The translations under genes were made by a program, and so were the position numbers. This document shows positions 28,901 to 41,854 of a stretch of 64,000 nucleotides of DNA, in pieces. How positions within the stretch are numbered: position 1 is the stretch's first letter; the number at the start of each line of letters is the position of its first letter. Origin of the DNA: Polydactylus sextarius (Eukaryota > Chordata > Actinopteri > Polynemidae); assembly GCA_016801845.1 (NCBI GenBank), contig CM028906.1, forward strand, positions 11,680,501 through 11,744,500. Reading direction: 5' to 3'. The notes under the pieces are model-generated. The model saw only the letters and a program-made list of their open reading frames with translations. It was not told the origin of the DNA and did not search any database.

Positions 28901-31900
28901 GGCTCAACGTTTTCTCTGTGGACACAAGCTCACTCTTCATCTCTTCCAGCTGGAGACACGCACATAATTTGACTCTGTAGTTTAAACACACAGGTCTCCT
29001 ACATCAGTTCAGACTTTTGAAACGTGAAACGAGGTCCGACTGAAGCCAGCGGCCAGTGTGGTGAAGTGAAATGTTTGTTTCTTCTGTGCAGCGATAATTT
29101 GCTTTTTATGTTTTGGATTCTTCTAAGCCGGCTTTCTCTAGTGAGCGAAATGTAATTTATTAAAACAATTTATGACTCAATATGAGGAGATCTATGTAAT
29201 TTTACACACCCTTCTCATTTGAAAGAGCACAGTTCTGATGGGATTTTTTTTCGTCCCATGACAAAAAAAAAAAAAAAAAAAAACAGTATTACAGGCATAA
29301 TCCACACTGTGAATATGAGTAAGAGTCAAAATGGATTGGATTTTAAAAAGATGTTCCACCCTCCTGGACCAAGTAGAAATAAAAGTTGTTTTTTTCTTCT
29401 CCAGAAGGACAACAACCCTAATCAGACTTCATTTCCCTTTGGTCAACAACAGAAATGGTTTGACTGACCATATTAGATGATGGAGAGCAGTCATCATTAC
29501 TGAAAAATCAAAAATGATCATGTAGTCATTTCACACAAACCAGGCTTTGACAATATGAGGTCAATTGTTGGGTGGAGGTTGGAGGAGGGGGGCGGACACA
29601 TAAATTGACCATGACATCAGTTGAGGATAACATTTTCATTAGAGACTTCTTCTAATAAAAAGAAAGTCACTATACAATCGGATTTAATCATAGACCACAC
29701 CTATAGTGTCTGAGAGGAAGACATGAAGATGATGTGAAACACTGATACAAAAACAGTATTTTTCCATACATGGAGGAACTGAAGTCTTCATCATCTACCC
29801 TATACTTTTGTGTTTGCAACAAAGGCTGTATGATTGTAGACAGCCAGGGATATTTAAAAATGATCTACAAAAAACAAACATTTGAGTTCAAGCAGTTAAT
29901 CCAGTTTCATAAGTTATTATGAAGGACATGGAAGAAAAACGCTGGCAACACTTCGTCTATTAAAAATAAAAAAACAAAAAGACATAAAAGAATCTGAAAT
30001 AGATGAGATGCACCAAAATAATGGTTGTTTTCTGAACTACACCACAAAAGATAAAGTGACAAAACAGTCACAGTGAACTTAAACAGAATAACTACTGAAA
30101 CACATTATCTATTGTTTGACACTGTCCTGGTTTTAAAATAAAAAAAAAATGACTCAGGTTAAAGTGGTGACTCCACTTTAATTAGGGGAGTTTTGGAAGT
30201 GTAACAACATCAAACATGACCAGAAACTAATTTTCACTTCCTGCTTGTTTCAGGTTCTATTTGTCCAAAATCTCATCTCAATGGAGTTAAAGATGTGATT
30301 ATTTAGACCAAAATAATTGGAGTTAAGGACATTCTGCCCTTTGGTTTAAACAGCATCTTGGTTTTCTTATTTATAAGTTTAAGATAATTGTGTTGCCACA
30401 TTCTTTTAGACTTTAGGACTATGGTTAAAAAAAGTGTGATCTGCATCAAATTCCAATAAAACTGAAAACTGTCTGCATTTTAACTTCATAGTCATTTCAT
30501 TCTATTTCCAGAGTGGTGAGACGAGGCAAAACAATGAGAAATGAGTTACACTAAACTACAATGACTGAACCAGTGTGATTACAGCCTCAGGTGATGTCAC
30601 ACCTGCTGCACATAGAGTGGCTGCGTAAAACTCTACAGTCTCCACCTGATCTGGTTCATCAGGACAGGTGAGAACAACTTGACCAAAATCTGGTGGAGAA
30701 CAAACAGCTGCTGCATGGATACAAGAGCTGTTTTCAGAATGGTTCCCTTACGCAGAAGTGAAATTATTCAGACTAAGTGCGCAAACTAATTTCTGCCACA
30801 ATCCAAGTATAACCATGTAGACTTTATGATCTACTTCCTGTTAACTAAGAAGGCACTAAGGGTATATTGACATTTGCACATATTTTGCAGTTAGCCTGGC
30901 AAATTCAGCTGACAAATGCAAATGTTTGATAGTTAATAGTCAACAGTGGCATGAATCTCCCACTTCAGCTGCAGTTTTCTGCAACATTTGTGGCCATGAA
31001 ACTGCTCCTCCTGTCAGTTTGTGAGGTTAATGTTAGCTTTAATTGTAAAGTTGTTGATTAAATGAGTAATTTTTGGGAACCAAAGATTGTTATTAATAAA
31101 CATAATTGCAATTTTGAAAGACATTATCTTGAAATGTTAAAAATAACTAGAGCAAGTGAAAGTGAAGTTGTTCCATTTGTCTGTTTTAAGTTGACTTTTC
31201 TCTGGCTGACTGGTTTGAAAATGTGTGCTTTAACTTTGCTAGACAACAACTGCAACTTTTAATCAGATTCATTTTTTTTTTAATGTAGAGGCAAATTAGT
31301 TTGCAATTATGCCTTCCAGATGTTTGATGATAATTACACCACTGGTACAGGCCTGGGGCCTCACTTATGAAACTTTATGCTGGAACTATACCAAACGTTT
31401 ACGTGCGTGCAATAGACAGAAAAGGTATACGTAGAAAAGTAATTACACATTTACAAAACTGTACGCATGCATGCCTCCACCCCTCCCTCCCCTCAATGAC
31501 TTGTGAAAAATGTGTTCAACTTTGAATCATGTTCTGTCCAAAACACTCACAAGTAACAATAAAAGACCAATGCAAATCCCTCATGAATATTTATATACAT
31601 TTCATGCCTGAGGAAAAAAAAAAAAGAAAGACAAAATATTGTGAGCATCAGCACCTGCCACATGATGCATCGTGGCATCATTTCTGCATTTCAGTCGTAG
31701 TGCTGTGGTGTTCTGTGACTGGGACTGCATGAACAACAAAAACCCTCTGGTCTGAGCTCTACGAGAAGCTCTCAAATGGGGAATGTGAAGTTAAAGCAGT
31801 GTCAGGTTCTCTGCAGTTTAATAATAGTTTAATGATGAATCACAGAGACACGGTGGTTAGCACTGTTGCCTCAGAGCAAGAAATTGCTGAGTTCGACTCC

Positions 31901-34900
31901 TGGGTCGGGTGCAGGGTCTTTCTGTGTGGAGTTGGCATGTTCTCCTCGTGTCTGTGTGGGTTTCCTCTCGAAGCTCTGGTTTCCTCCCACAGCCAAAAAC
32001 ATGCACAGTGAATTGAGCATGCTAAATTGTATAGGTGTGGACGTGAGTGTGAATGGTTGTATGTCTACAAACACAATATAATACCACTGGTGATTATTCA
32101 CTTAAAGAAGTAAACTGAAACCTTTGAAAGTTAAACTATGAAACTCATCATCACTATGCAATATTTACTATTTAACTATGTGCAATAACCGAATCCACCA
32201 GCTACCGGGTCTCACTGAGGTACCCTTGAGCAAGATACTGTCCCCACATGCACCGTTGAGGCTACCCCCTGCTCATTTAAGTGTGATGGGTTAAATGCAG
32301 AGGGTAATTTCATTGTGTGCATGGTGTGCTGTGTGCTCAATGACGTAACAGTATTCACTTTCACTTTATATGATACTGCATATTTATTTCTGTGTATGTA
32401 TATAGCGTTGTCATAACTGTGCAGCTTGCTCCCCACCTTTTTTTATGTATACTTTTTCTGTTTTTATACTCTGTTGCTTTTAATCTCATTGAACATGTAA
32501 AAACGTACAGTGACAATAAGAGGCTTTCTATTCTATTATATTCTATAAAGTGTCGAACTCCAGCTTCAATTCTCCACTTTACCATCTAATGGGACTGGAT
32601 AGTTTTTATGAATCTAAACTTTTCCATTATAAGTGGTGTACACAGGTTTCACGCCCTGTATTGTGCACATACAATGGTGATATAAAGGCCCCTGCAGTGC
32701 AATTTACAAAAAAGTAAACAGAATGCAAATCACAACAGGCCATTTTAAGAGCAGACAAAAGGTACAGGTGCTAATAATATGAACAATGGCTCTGTTCTAT
32801 TCATGAGTGATAGTGAGGCAGTGTGCACAATATCAGGAAAGCTGAAACTGGAGCAACCAAATGTAATTCAGCTATTGTTAACATTGTGTTATTTACACCT
32901 GTGCTGTGACATGACAAAATGTCTTTGAATCTGTTGCAATGCTGGTTAGAGAAACTACAGTTAGTTACACAGTTTGGTTTTCCAACACAGTGGATAACAT
33001 GGTGTTGAACTCTACCACTTAATAGCTGGTATGTGGTATTGATACAGAAATTCAGAATTTTTGCTTTGTCAAAAAATTGATATTATCATATGATAATTAT
33101 CATATGTATATATCTGTCTATTACACACAACAATAATCATAGGCAGTAGAGGAGTAGAGGAGGTAAGTGAGAAAACAAAGTAAATAGGCAGCAAAGATTC
33201 TATGAAAAACAAAATAGGCAGCAGCCTTCACAGAGTACTTTTAACTCTGTATGATTAAATTAGCTTGAAAATGCTGCTTACAACAAGATGTGTGTGAGCA
33301 AGTATAAATGTTCACAGGTGACATGGAGCAGCTGAGCAAAATTCACATGAACATTTAGAGAAAATTGGAACTCCTGCACTGATGTCAAGCTGCTGCTCCT
33401 CCAATTACATTTTTTTGGTTTGTAATCTATGCTAAAGTGATGTAACCATGGAAATGAGCAGCAACCTTATGCTTACAAAAAATGTTAATCATAAATTAGA
33501 AGTATTCTTCACCAAACACCTATGTAAAAGTCATCATTCTGGTAAGTTTGAAATTTCCTTGTGTAGATGGCATACTAGAAATGATGTAGATGTAAATGAT
33601 CTAAATACATTCCATTTCACAGTTTGAATGCTCACTTGCCAGCACCATCTTGATTTCGTTTCTGGTACATCTGTGCATAAGAAGTCAGGACAATTACTGA
33701 ACATCAGTATGTTAAAGCTTCTGATGTTTTGTGTGCTTATTGAACATACCAAGGGAACCAGAATGTCATTTCCAACCATTACTAGCCACAATATGTTGTG
33801 AATGCAGATTATACATTTATAAACTGTATATTCTTATAGTGTCACATCTGTCAAATCTATGTACAGCAGATGCATTGTTACATTGAAAATATATAACATG
33901 TCCTAACAAGGATGGCATATCTTGACCACAATGAGACCACAGGGTCACGATGAGCCAGTGTTACTTTTCTCATCTACGTGCCCCAACGAGTTTAGATTTT
34001 ATGTTTTTTTTATTTTGCTCTCTGGATCAGCAGTTACTGTACCTTCACTATTTTCTCTGTCTACATATCACATTGCGCGTGTCAAATGATGCAGTGCTAC
34101 ACAACAGATTGGATCAACTCCACTATCCAGTATTCTTTAAAAAAAAAAAATCAGGTGAACCAGAAAATGCAGGCAGAAATCAGTTGAAATGTGATTTTTC
34201 CCCAAGAAATAACTCGAGGTAAGCAACACCACTATTATTGTTTCTTGTCCAGGAAGATTTCTGACACTATGCTCATCTCAATGGCCTTTTTTCTAGTACA
34301 AACTGGCCTATTATGTTGTGTGCATACTTTTGCCTGTCAGTTTTGCATTCGGCAAACTGAGACAACGTCCCACGTTTTGACTAAAAATATTTGATATGTT
34401 GGAAGGGTTACAGCACAAACTTCAGCCAAAATATTGCCAGAAGCAAAATTGTTGCCTGTAAAGTGTTTGGACAGTTCTCCAACCCATGTGGTATTTCTTC
34501 ATAGCTTGATTTACCTTAGTGCTAACTCACTGGTTGGTTGTTTGGTTGGTTGGTTGGTTGTAGTTGGTCAAATTATATTATGTAGACTGTGCATAGTGTG
34601 CATATTATGTCGTCAATCACAGCATTTGCCTTATATCTCAATATGGATAGTGAATGGGTTAAAAGGATCAACTCTGGCTTACCTTTTGTTTGTGGGCAGC
34701 CAGATAACCATGCATCTTCTCAGACTGCAGAAAGGACTGGCCACCGTGCACTGCGAAGCGAACGTCCAGCATTCGCTCCCTCATGTCTATTAGGCTAAAG
34801 ATGTTGACATCATCAGGAGGAACAGAGAGCATCTCAGACAGGAAGTCCACCAGCAGCTCATAACGGCTCCGCTGCTTCCCTCTCAGTTCAATGAACTCCT

Positions 34901-37320
34901 TTGCTGTGATGTCTGAGAAAAAAAAATACACAGACACACATAACTGAGACTGTAGACTGGACTGAAGTGGCCTCATTATTTCCACCCTTGCTCAAGGATA
35001 AATCCAGTTATTTTCAAACTGGACACAAGTGCTAAACTAAAAAATAGTTTTAAAAATCTCACGACTAGAGAGAAATTTTACTTTGGAAGGTTAGTTTGTA
35101 TTGTATAGGTCTTTCTCTATGTGCTTGTGTGCAGGTAAAGACTAATTTGCAGTAGGATTTCAATTCCTGACTGTGCCAGTTAAAGATAATTACACCCTTG
35201 ACACTTTTTGGTTCGGTTTCTAATCACAATCTGCAGCAAGCTCTTGAAAAAGAAAGACAGATATTTTGTTCATGGTTTTATTTCCCTGCACCAGTCCAGT
35301 GCCTGAAGTTTAGCTTATCACATTGGTATGTTTAAAGGCCAAACTCAACAGTTACATGTATCTCTAAAAGAACAAGTAGAAAAAATTGTTCCAATGACCA
35401 GGAGTCAAAAGCTCCAATCTACCCCTTGTAACTCAGGCTTCTGGTTTGGGTTAAAGGTTGATCGATTCATCAGTCAGCCGATGTTATTGGCCAATTTTTG
35501 GCATTGTTAATCTATCGGCATCAGCCAATGATTGAGTTTAATAGCGCAGATTTAAATTCAGGCACATCCAAAATATGCAGTTTATCAAATGGATTGAAGA
35601 TTAATGTACTGCTGAAAATAGCCCACTAACCACGTGTGATTCTTCTGTTGTAGTAATGGCTGAAAAAACAAATCCAGTATGGAAGTATTTCAGTGAGTCA
35701 ACACCAGGAAAAGCAGAGTGCAGTATCTGCAACAGACTTGGGAGCTATGGGAGTTATTCACTTAGTCGGTTATTTAATGACTTTATTTTTATATTAAAAT
35801 AAGTAAAGATAAGAAAGTTCTGTTTGTTATATAAATGTTCTTCAAACCAAATGGAAACAAATGTTGCTGGTTGCTACAGTGTGTACTACTTATTGTTAAT
35901 GTATACTTATTGTTTTTTGGTCTATTTGTTTTTTTTTTATATTCTAGAGTTTCATTTGTTATCTGTTTTCAATAAATGATGTTGACTTTGGAATTGTTTT
36001 GCATCTGTTGTTATTAGTGTGCCATTTTTATCATGCAAATAGAAAGGAAAGTTTCAATTATCAGCCAGAAAATTATCGGCAAAAAAATCGGCACCAGACA
36101 TCGGCCATGGGTTAATCCTGACGTCTAAAACATTGGCACTGGCATGGAAAAACCCATATTGGTTGAGCTCTACTCTGGGTCCATGTTTATCATTATGTTC
36201 CACACATATTTCCACACATGTCTCATGGTTTCAAAGATCTGGACCTGAGCAGACAAGAGTTGACCAGCACTAGAGGCAACAAAAACAAAAAATAGCCTCT
36301 GAAGTGGAAATAGAAAAAGGTTGGATAGAACTGTAATTTTCAAGGATGGTTACACAAGACAGGTTGATAGAAGTTTGGTAAAGAGAAATAACACACAAAA
36401 AAGAACACAGAAACACAGAAAAATGTGTGGAAGTGGAAATCTTATTAGAACAGTAATATTAATAACAGTGTGTCAGTCATAATGCATGGCTATTTTCTAA
36501 TATTTTAGTCTAAAATCTGTCAAGGTTTTTAAATTCACACAAGTTTCAATGGAAACGGATTACAAGTCCTCGAAAATTAATGACAAACTTTGTAATTTGC
36601 ACCACATTGTTGAAATGACATTTGGAGCCATTGACAAGTGACCATTTTCTCATCCATTATAATTTTGTGCCAGGACATTAATTATTCTCGCAAGTTTCAT
36701 AGAAATGCATCCAACAATTCATGCTTCATTAAAAACATAAGTTAAGTCAGAGAATCATCAGAGCCATTGAGAAACATCATCTTAAAAGCTCCAACGTGAA
36801 TCTTGAGCCAGTTTGTGCCAGTTCACCTTTGTGACACAGAAATTTTCAAGCAGTGATCACAAACACACCACTGGTGTTCACCCTCTAAGCACCATAGATG
36901 GGTTGTAAGAAAGAAGAAACTCCACATAATGATGAAGCGAGAGGATAATCCACATCACCAAAACCAATAAGGCCTCATTCTTCACGGGATGGCAGCTGAA
37001 AGGTATTTCAGTCGAAAAACCAAAGTAGTGGAACGGTCGACTGGCTGACACATCCACACTGACAACCTCAGCCCACGCATGGAGTGGAAGAAGCCAGGTA
37101 AAAACGGTGGGTGTACGTAGTTGTTACATTTTGCTGTTAGTAACAGATAAATAGCACTCACATGGTTGTTTTAATAAAACTGGTATTCTTTATAATGAAG
37201 GAAATGACATCAGATTCCCCTATTAGAATGTTGTCTTTCACTGACACAACAACATCAAAGGAATGCATGTATAAAAGATGGTTCCCTCACAAGGAGAGGT
37301 TGCACTGGGGTTTAGTCACT

Positions 37321-37374
<54 letters not shown>

Positions 37375-38173
37375 CACACAGGCATTTGTACACCACTCGA
37401 TAAGCTGCAGCCGATACTCTTTAACACATCGAGAGAAAAGACAAGTGAGTGGGAGGAGTGAGAAATGGTGGGAGCTTTTCATCCTTTATTCAGCCTTTTG
37501 TAATGATCTGCTTAACTTTGGTGTGTTGACAGTCCCTTCCATGTTATATAATGTGTTCTACAAGAGAGTTGATGTTGATTTTAAATTACAGCTTGCAAGA
37601 ATATAATCCAATGTTAACTATTTTCAACAACAGCGAGACAGAAAGGCTGAGCAGCTGTCAAACCGCGAGTGCGAAAACATTTTACATTTAAGTGGCTCTG
37701 TCCTGTCCTGTCGTCCTGTTACTGGACTTGAGACAGAGCCACATAATGGGTTGGGTTTGGGCTGAATTGTGGGATAAAGCCTCAGGCTTGGACAGTGTCG
37801 GACTATTTTAAAAATAATATACAAAAACATTTCTCTCCTTATCGATCTGTGCCGCAGTGCTGCCAGTGTGTTGCTTTACTAATCACCAATGGTTAGCAAA
37901 TTAAAGCAACACGAGGGTTCAGCAGTCTCAATAACAAAACAAGTGAATTTCTCCCAAATTTATAGTCATGTTAGTTAGTAGGAAACATGTGAGTGTTGTC
38001 TGAAAATGGACTTCATCCATCCACTTCTGATTTCATAACGGCTCACCAAAGCACTGTGGTTTGAAATTAGCCACTTGGCAAACTCTGACTCATTTATAAG
38101 AAATAAAATGAAAAATGGACTTTGTTTAACCTTTAACATGAGGGAGTGGCCTAATCGCAAAGGTGGCCTACAA

Positions 38174-38215
<42 letters not shown>

Positions 38216-41200
38216 CAGATATAGGGTTGGGCAGGATGATTACATTTGTGACTGTGGTGCAGCTGGGGCATTAAGAGACAAGACAGAGGGCTCAGAATGG
38301 GCTCAGCAGATACAGCACGAGGGATCGAGGCTAATGTCAGCTCCCATCAGTCAGTCCAGTGGGAGAGACAAGGATGGAGGCAGACAGAGAGACAGTCAGG
38401 AGGGATGGGGGATGGGGGTAGATGGTAGTAACTCCTAACACAGAATGGCAGCCTTTGCACCTGGCTTTGATCCAACCTCGCAATTCACTGCTGTTTTCTC
38501 CTTCCCAAAGGCTTCATCAGAATTGGGTGTCAAGGCGGTGGTGCGCAGACGTGGTCCTGCCTGTAGGCTTGTGATTTTATAAAAACGGGTATCCGTGTAG
38601 AATCACTACACAAACACTACAGTATTTGCGCAGTTTGTTGGTCCACTGCCAGACAAAAGCCTAAGCATGACCAAAAAACTTTGGATCCATTTTTCAAGGT
38701 GTTCTTTGGACAAAGAAACTGTTTTGAAGACTCATACATTTTGAGAACTACCTTGAAACATTCTTTGAAAGAAAACAAACAAAACGTACAACAACATGCT
38801 GAAACAAAAAGTGAAACTGAAGAGAAGTTACCATTCTCCATATTGCAAAACAAACTACCATCACTTCCCATGAACTTCTCTTAAGAAACATGTTTTTTTT
38901 TTCTTTTACTTGCTGTGGAGTACGATAGAGGTATTTTAAAACAGGAATGAAGATATTCAAAAACAAAGGAAGGGTTGATTTATCATGTCCTTCGTAAATC
39001 TGTATTCCAATTAGACAATGCATAAATCTAATAAATCTAATCTTAATCACTAAAAACACTTAAGACTGTTAATTAGCATTATTATGTGCAGGATCATGCA
39101 GACTGACTCTGCTAAAACTGTAGCAGTATTTGCAACTTGAGGTTGTCACCTCAACACACTTCTGTGTATACCTTCAAATGAAGGAAGATATAATAATACT
39201 ATACTTTTAACAGGAATGAAATCCAGATGAATTTTCCAATACCATCTAATCAGTACAAGATATTTGAATATTATGATTATTAGTCCCTACTGCATAAAAC
39301 TCCATAGACAACTGAACCTCAGTTTCCATTCCCAATAATGCACCTTCTCTACCAGGCAAATATCATTATCATTGGTCTTCTTTCTGTTTATGTATAGATA
39401 TATATTTATTAAGCACAAGCCATGGACTGACTTTGATGTGTAAAACCACAAACCAGTGAAGTTTAGTATCACTTCTTACTGATCAGTGATCAGATCAGTA
39501 AGGGAGTTAAACAAAGTCAAGGAATCTTATACACTCTCTGTAGTAAAGAACTAAGACATCTTTTTCCAATTAATGCATATTGATTCTGCAATACCAACAC
39601 TTCAGGGGTAGACACATGTAAAAAGAGAGTTAGATTATTATTTGGGTAACATAACCACACTGTATCATCTGTATCTTTTGGCAGACAATTTATAAACTCC
39701 TTTTTTAGTCACTGTGTAACAAATTACGCCAGCCTGCTTTATGCAGTGTACTCACTCGTGTTTCCCCCTGAGCACTATGCATTTCACTATTAGCTAGTTT
39801 TATGTGGACATTCCAAGGACTTTTTGTTTACCACATTTCTTACCTTTCCATCAATATTGAAGAAGAGCATGGAAGAGTGATAGAAGGAGAGAGCCTTAAT
39901 CTCAGCACAGCAGATTTAAAATGGTGCACAAAGAAATTTCCACATCCTTATTGCATTCCACATTTGTTCTTGAAATGGGATTTGGAATGTCAAGGAGGGT
40001 GTAAGTAATGCTATAAGTAGAATATTTTCATAATCCCCGAGTCTGAGAATCAATGAGACTGTTTACTCCAGAGCTCCACATGGAAAAATAAGATCCTGGA
40101 AATGGCTTCTGTTACACAACCCCCGCACACACACTACTGTTTTAGAAGCTTGCCTACACCTCAAGATGATCTCAATGTCATTAATCCTTGACATTACATT
40201 TTGTTTTGAAACCTCAATCTTACGTTTTTTGTGTGAGTTTGTTCATTGCTGAACTGCAGGTTAAAAGCACTTAAGTGATTTTAGCGCTGTATTCACTGCT
40301 CTTTGGCTCCCATTTTAAGTCCTTCTGTTATAACCAGGTCTTTTAAATCAATACACTAGGCAGCTAACAGGCTCTTATGACAGTGGAGTCAAATGAAGTG
40401 ACCACCTCACAAACAAATCACCACCTGACGGACCTCATCTTATTACTCTACATTACATAGATTGAAAATACCAATTTCAATCTCAAAAAAATAAAAAAAA
40501 CAAAAATCAAAAACTGAGAGCTGTTTAACTGCACAATTCTTTCATGTTGATTCCCATTGTTCATTTTAAACACACACTCTCAAGCCTGCATTTTCGGTGA
40601 GGATTCATTTCCCTTACACAAATTGGAATGCGAGTGCCAGCTGTTCTCCACCATACTGTCTGAGTTTGCTGCACATTAATTCACCTCAACACTGTTTTCA
40701 GAATGACAGCAAATCCTTTTATCTACATATGAGGCTGATCTTTCTCTAACATCCCTCCCTTTGCTTTCCCTCTCCTCCATACTGGTCTTTGGAGTGCAGC
40801 TTCTGGCCTCCCCCTCTACTTTTATTTCAATATCTCTGAAATCATAAAAATCCTTCAGCCATGTCCCATTTCTCTAAAGTGAATGTAATTCTGAGGAGAC
40901 AGCCGATGTGCTGTACATCAGGTAATGATGGATGCTGCTCCACATGTGAGGAGAATGTGCTGCTTGAGCAAAACCTCTGCACTAATTATTTTGCCAGCAT
41001 AAGTAATGGAAACAGGCTTTTCTGTGAGTGAACTGATGACAACTTAGACCCCGTGAGTCAGGGCAGAGGGATTAATAATGGGTGTAATCTTTTGCTAAGG
41101 AAACATCTTTAACTGAAAGTGTGACAGTCCTTTGAAACACTGCAAACAACTAGAGCAAACAGTAATCAGCACTCATTAATTTTCTATGACTGGAGGCAAG

Positions 41201-41816
41201 TCTGCAAATAATGACCGTGTTCTCCAACACTCCCTTGTCAGCAGCATTAAGTTGAGCACAGTTTTACTTTTCAGGCAAAGCTGATTTTAATCAACTAATC
41301 CCACACTGGTATTGCTGCATGTCCTACCTGCTCTTGTTATGGCAGAAATGTCACAAGCCATCAATCAACGCGACACCAGACAAAGAGGGATGTGATGCAA
41401 GTGGCTAAAGTGAGCTTGAAAGGTTCAAACTCAAAGAGGTCAAGCATGTCGACACCAATGTCAAAACAAAGCTGATTCAAAGGAGCAGTAAATAATAGTC
41501 CAAATCTTAAGTGGAAATTATAAGTCAAGGACAGTTTTCTGTGGAGAGTATAGGTATTTATAATGTCAGTCTATGTGAGGAGAGAATTCAGTCTCAGCAG
41601 AAGTTATTTCTGCTGAGACTATATACGCACCCACTCTGGAAACAACACTAAACAAACTGTTTCAGTATGAAGACCTTGAGTCATGACTTCATGGTACAGG
41701 TGGCCTCTCCAAGAACAGGGCAAGTATGAGTTGAAAACCTCACTGAAAATTTGAATTGCCACCAATGTCATACACCTCCACCAACCAGTTCAATGTCAGT
41801 CAGCATAGATTTTCTT

Positions 41817-41854
<38 letters not shown>

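Larger units (their letters stand above)
23535..34682. other. intron between the NC helical exon and the Cys-rich exon
   Basis: 11.1 kb. It contains long AT and mixed TA/CA microsatellites (24067, 25899), A-rich runs near 28680 and 29264, and a cluster of dispersed repeat pieces at 31352-32555. No additional exon was seen. Confidence 0.75.
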
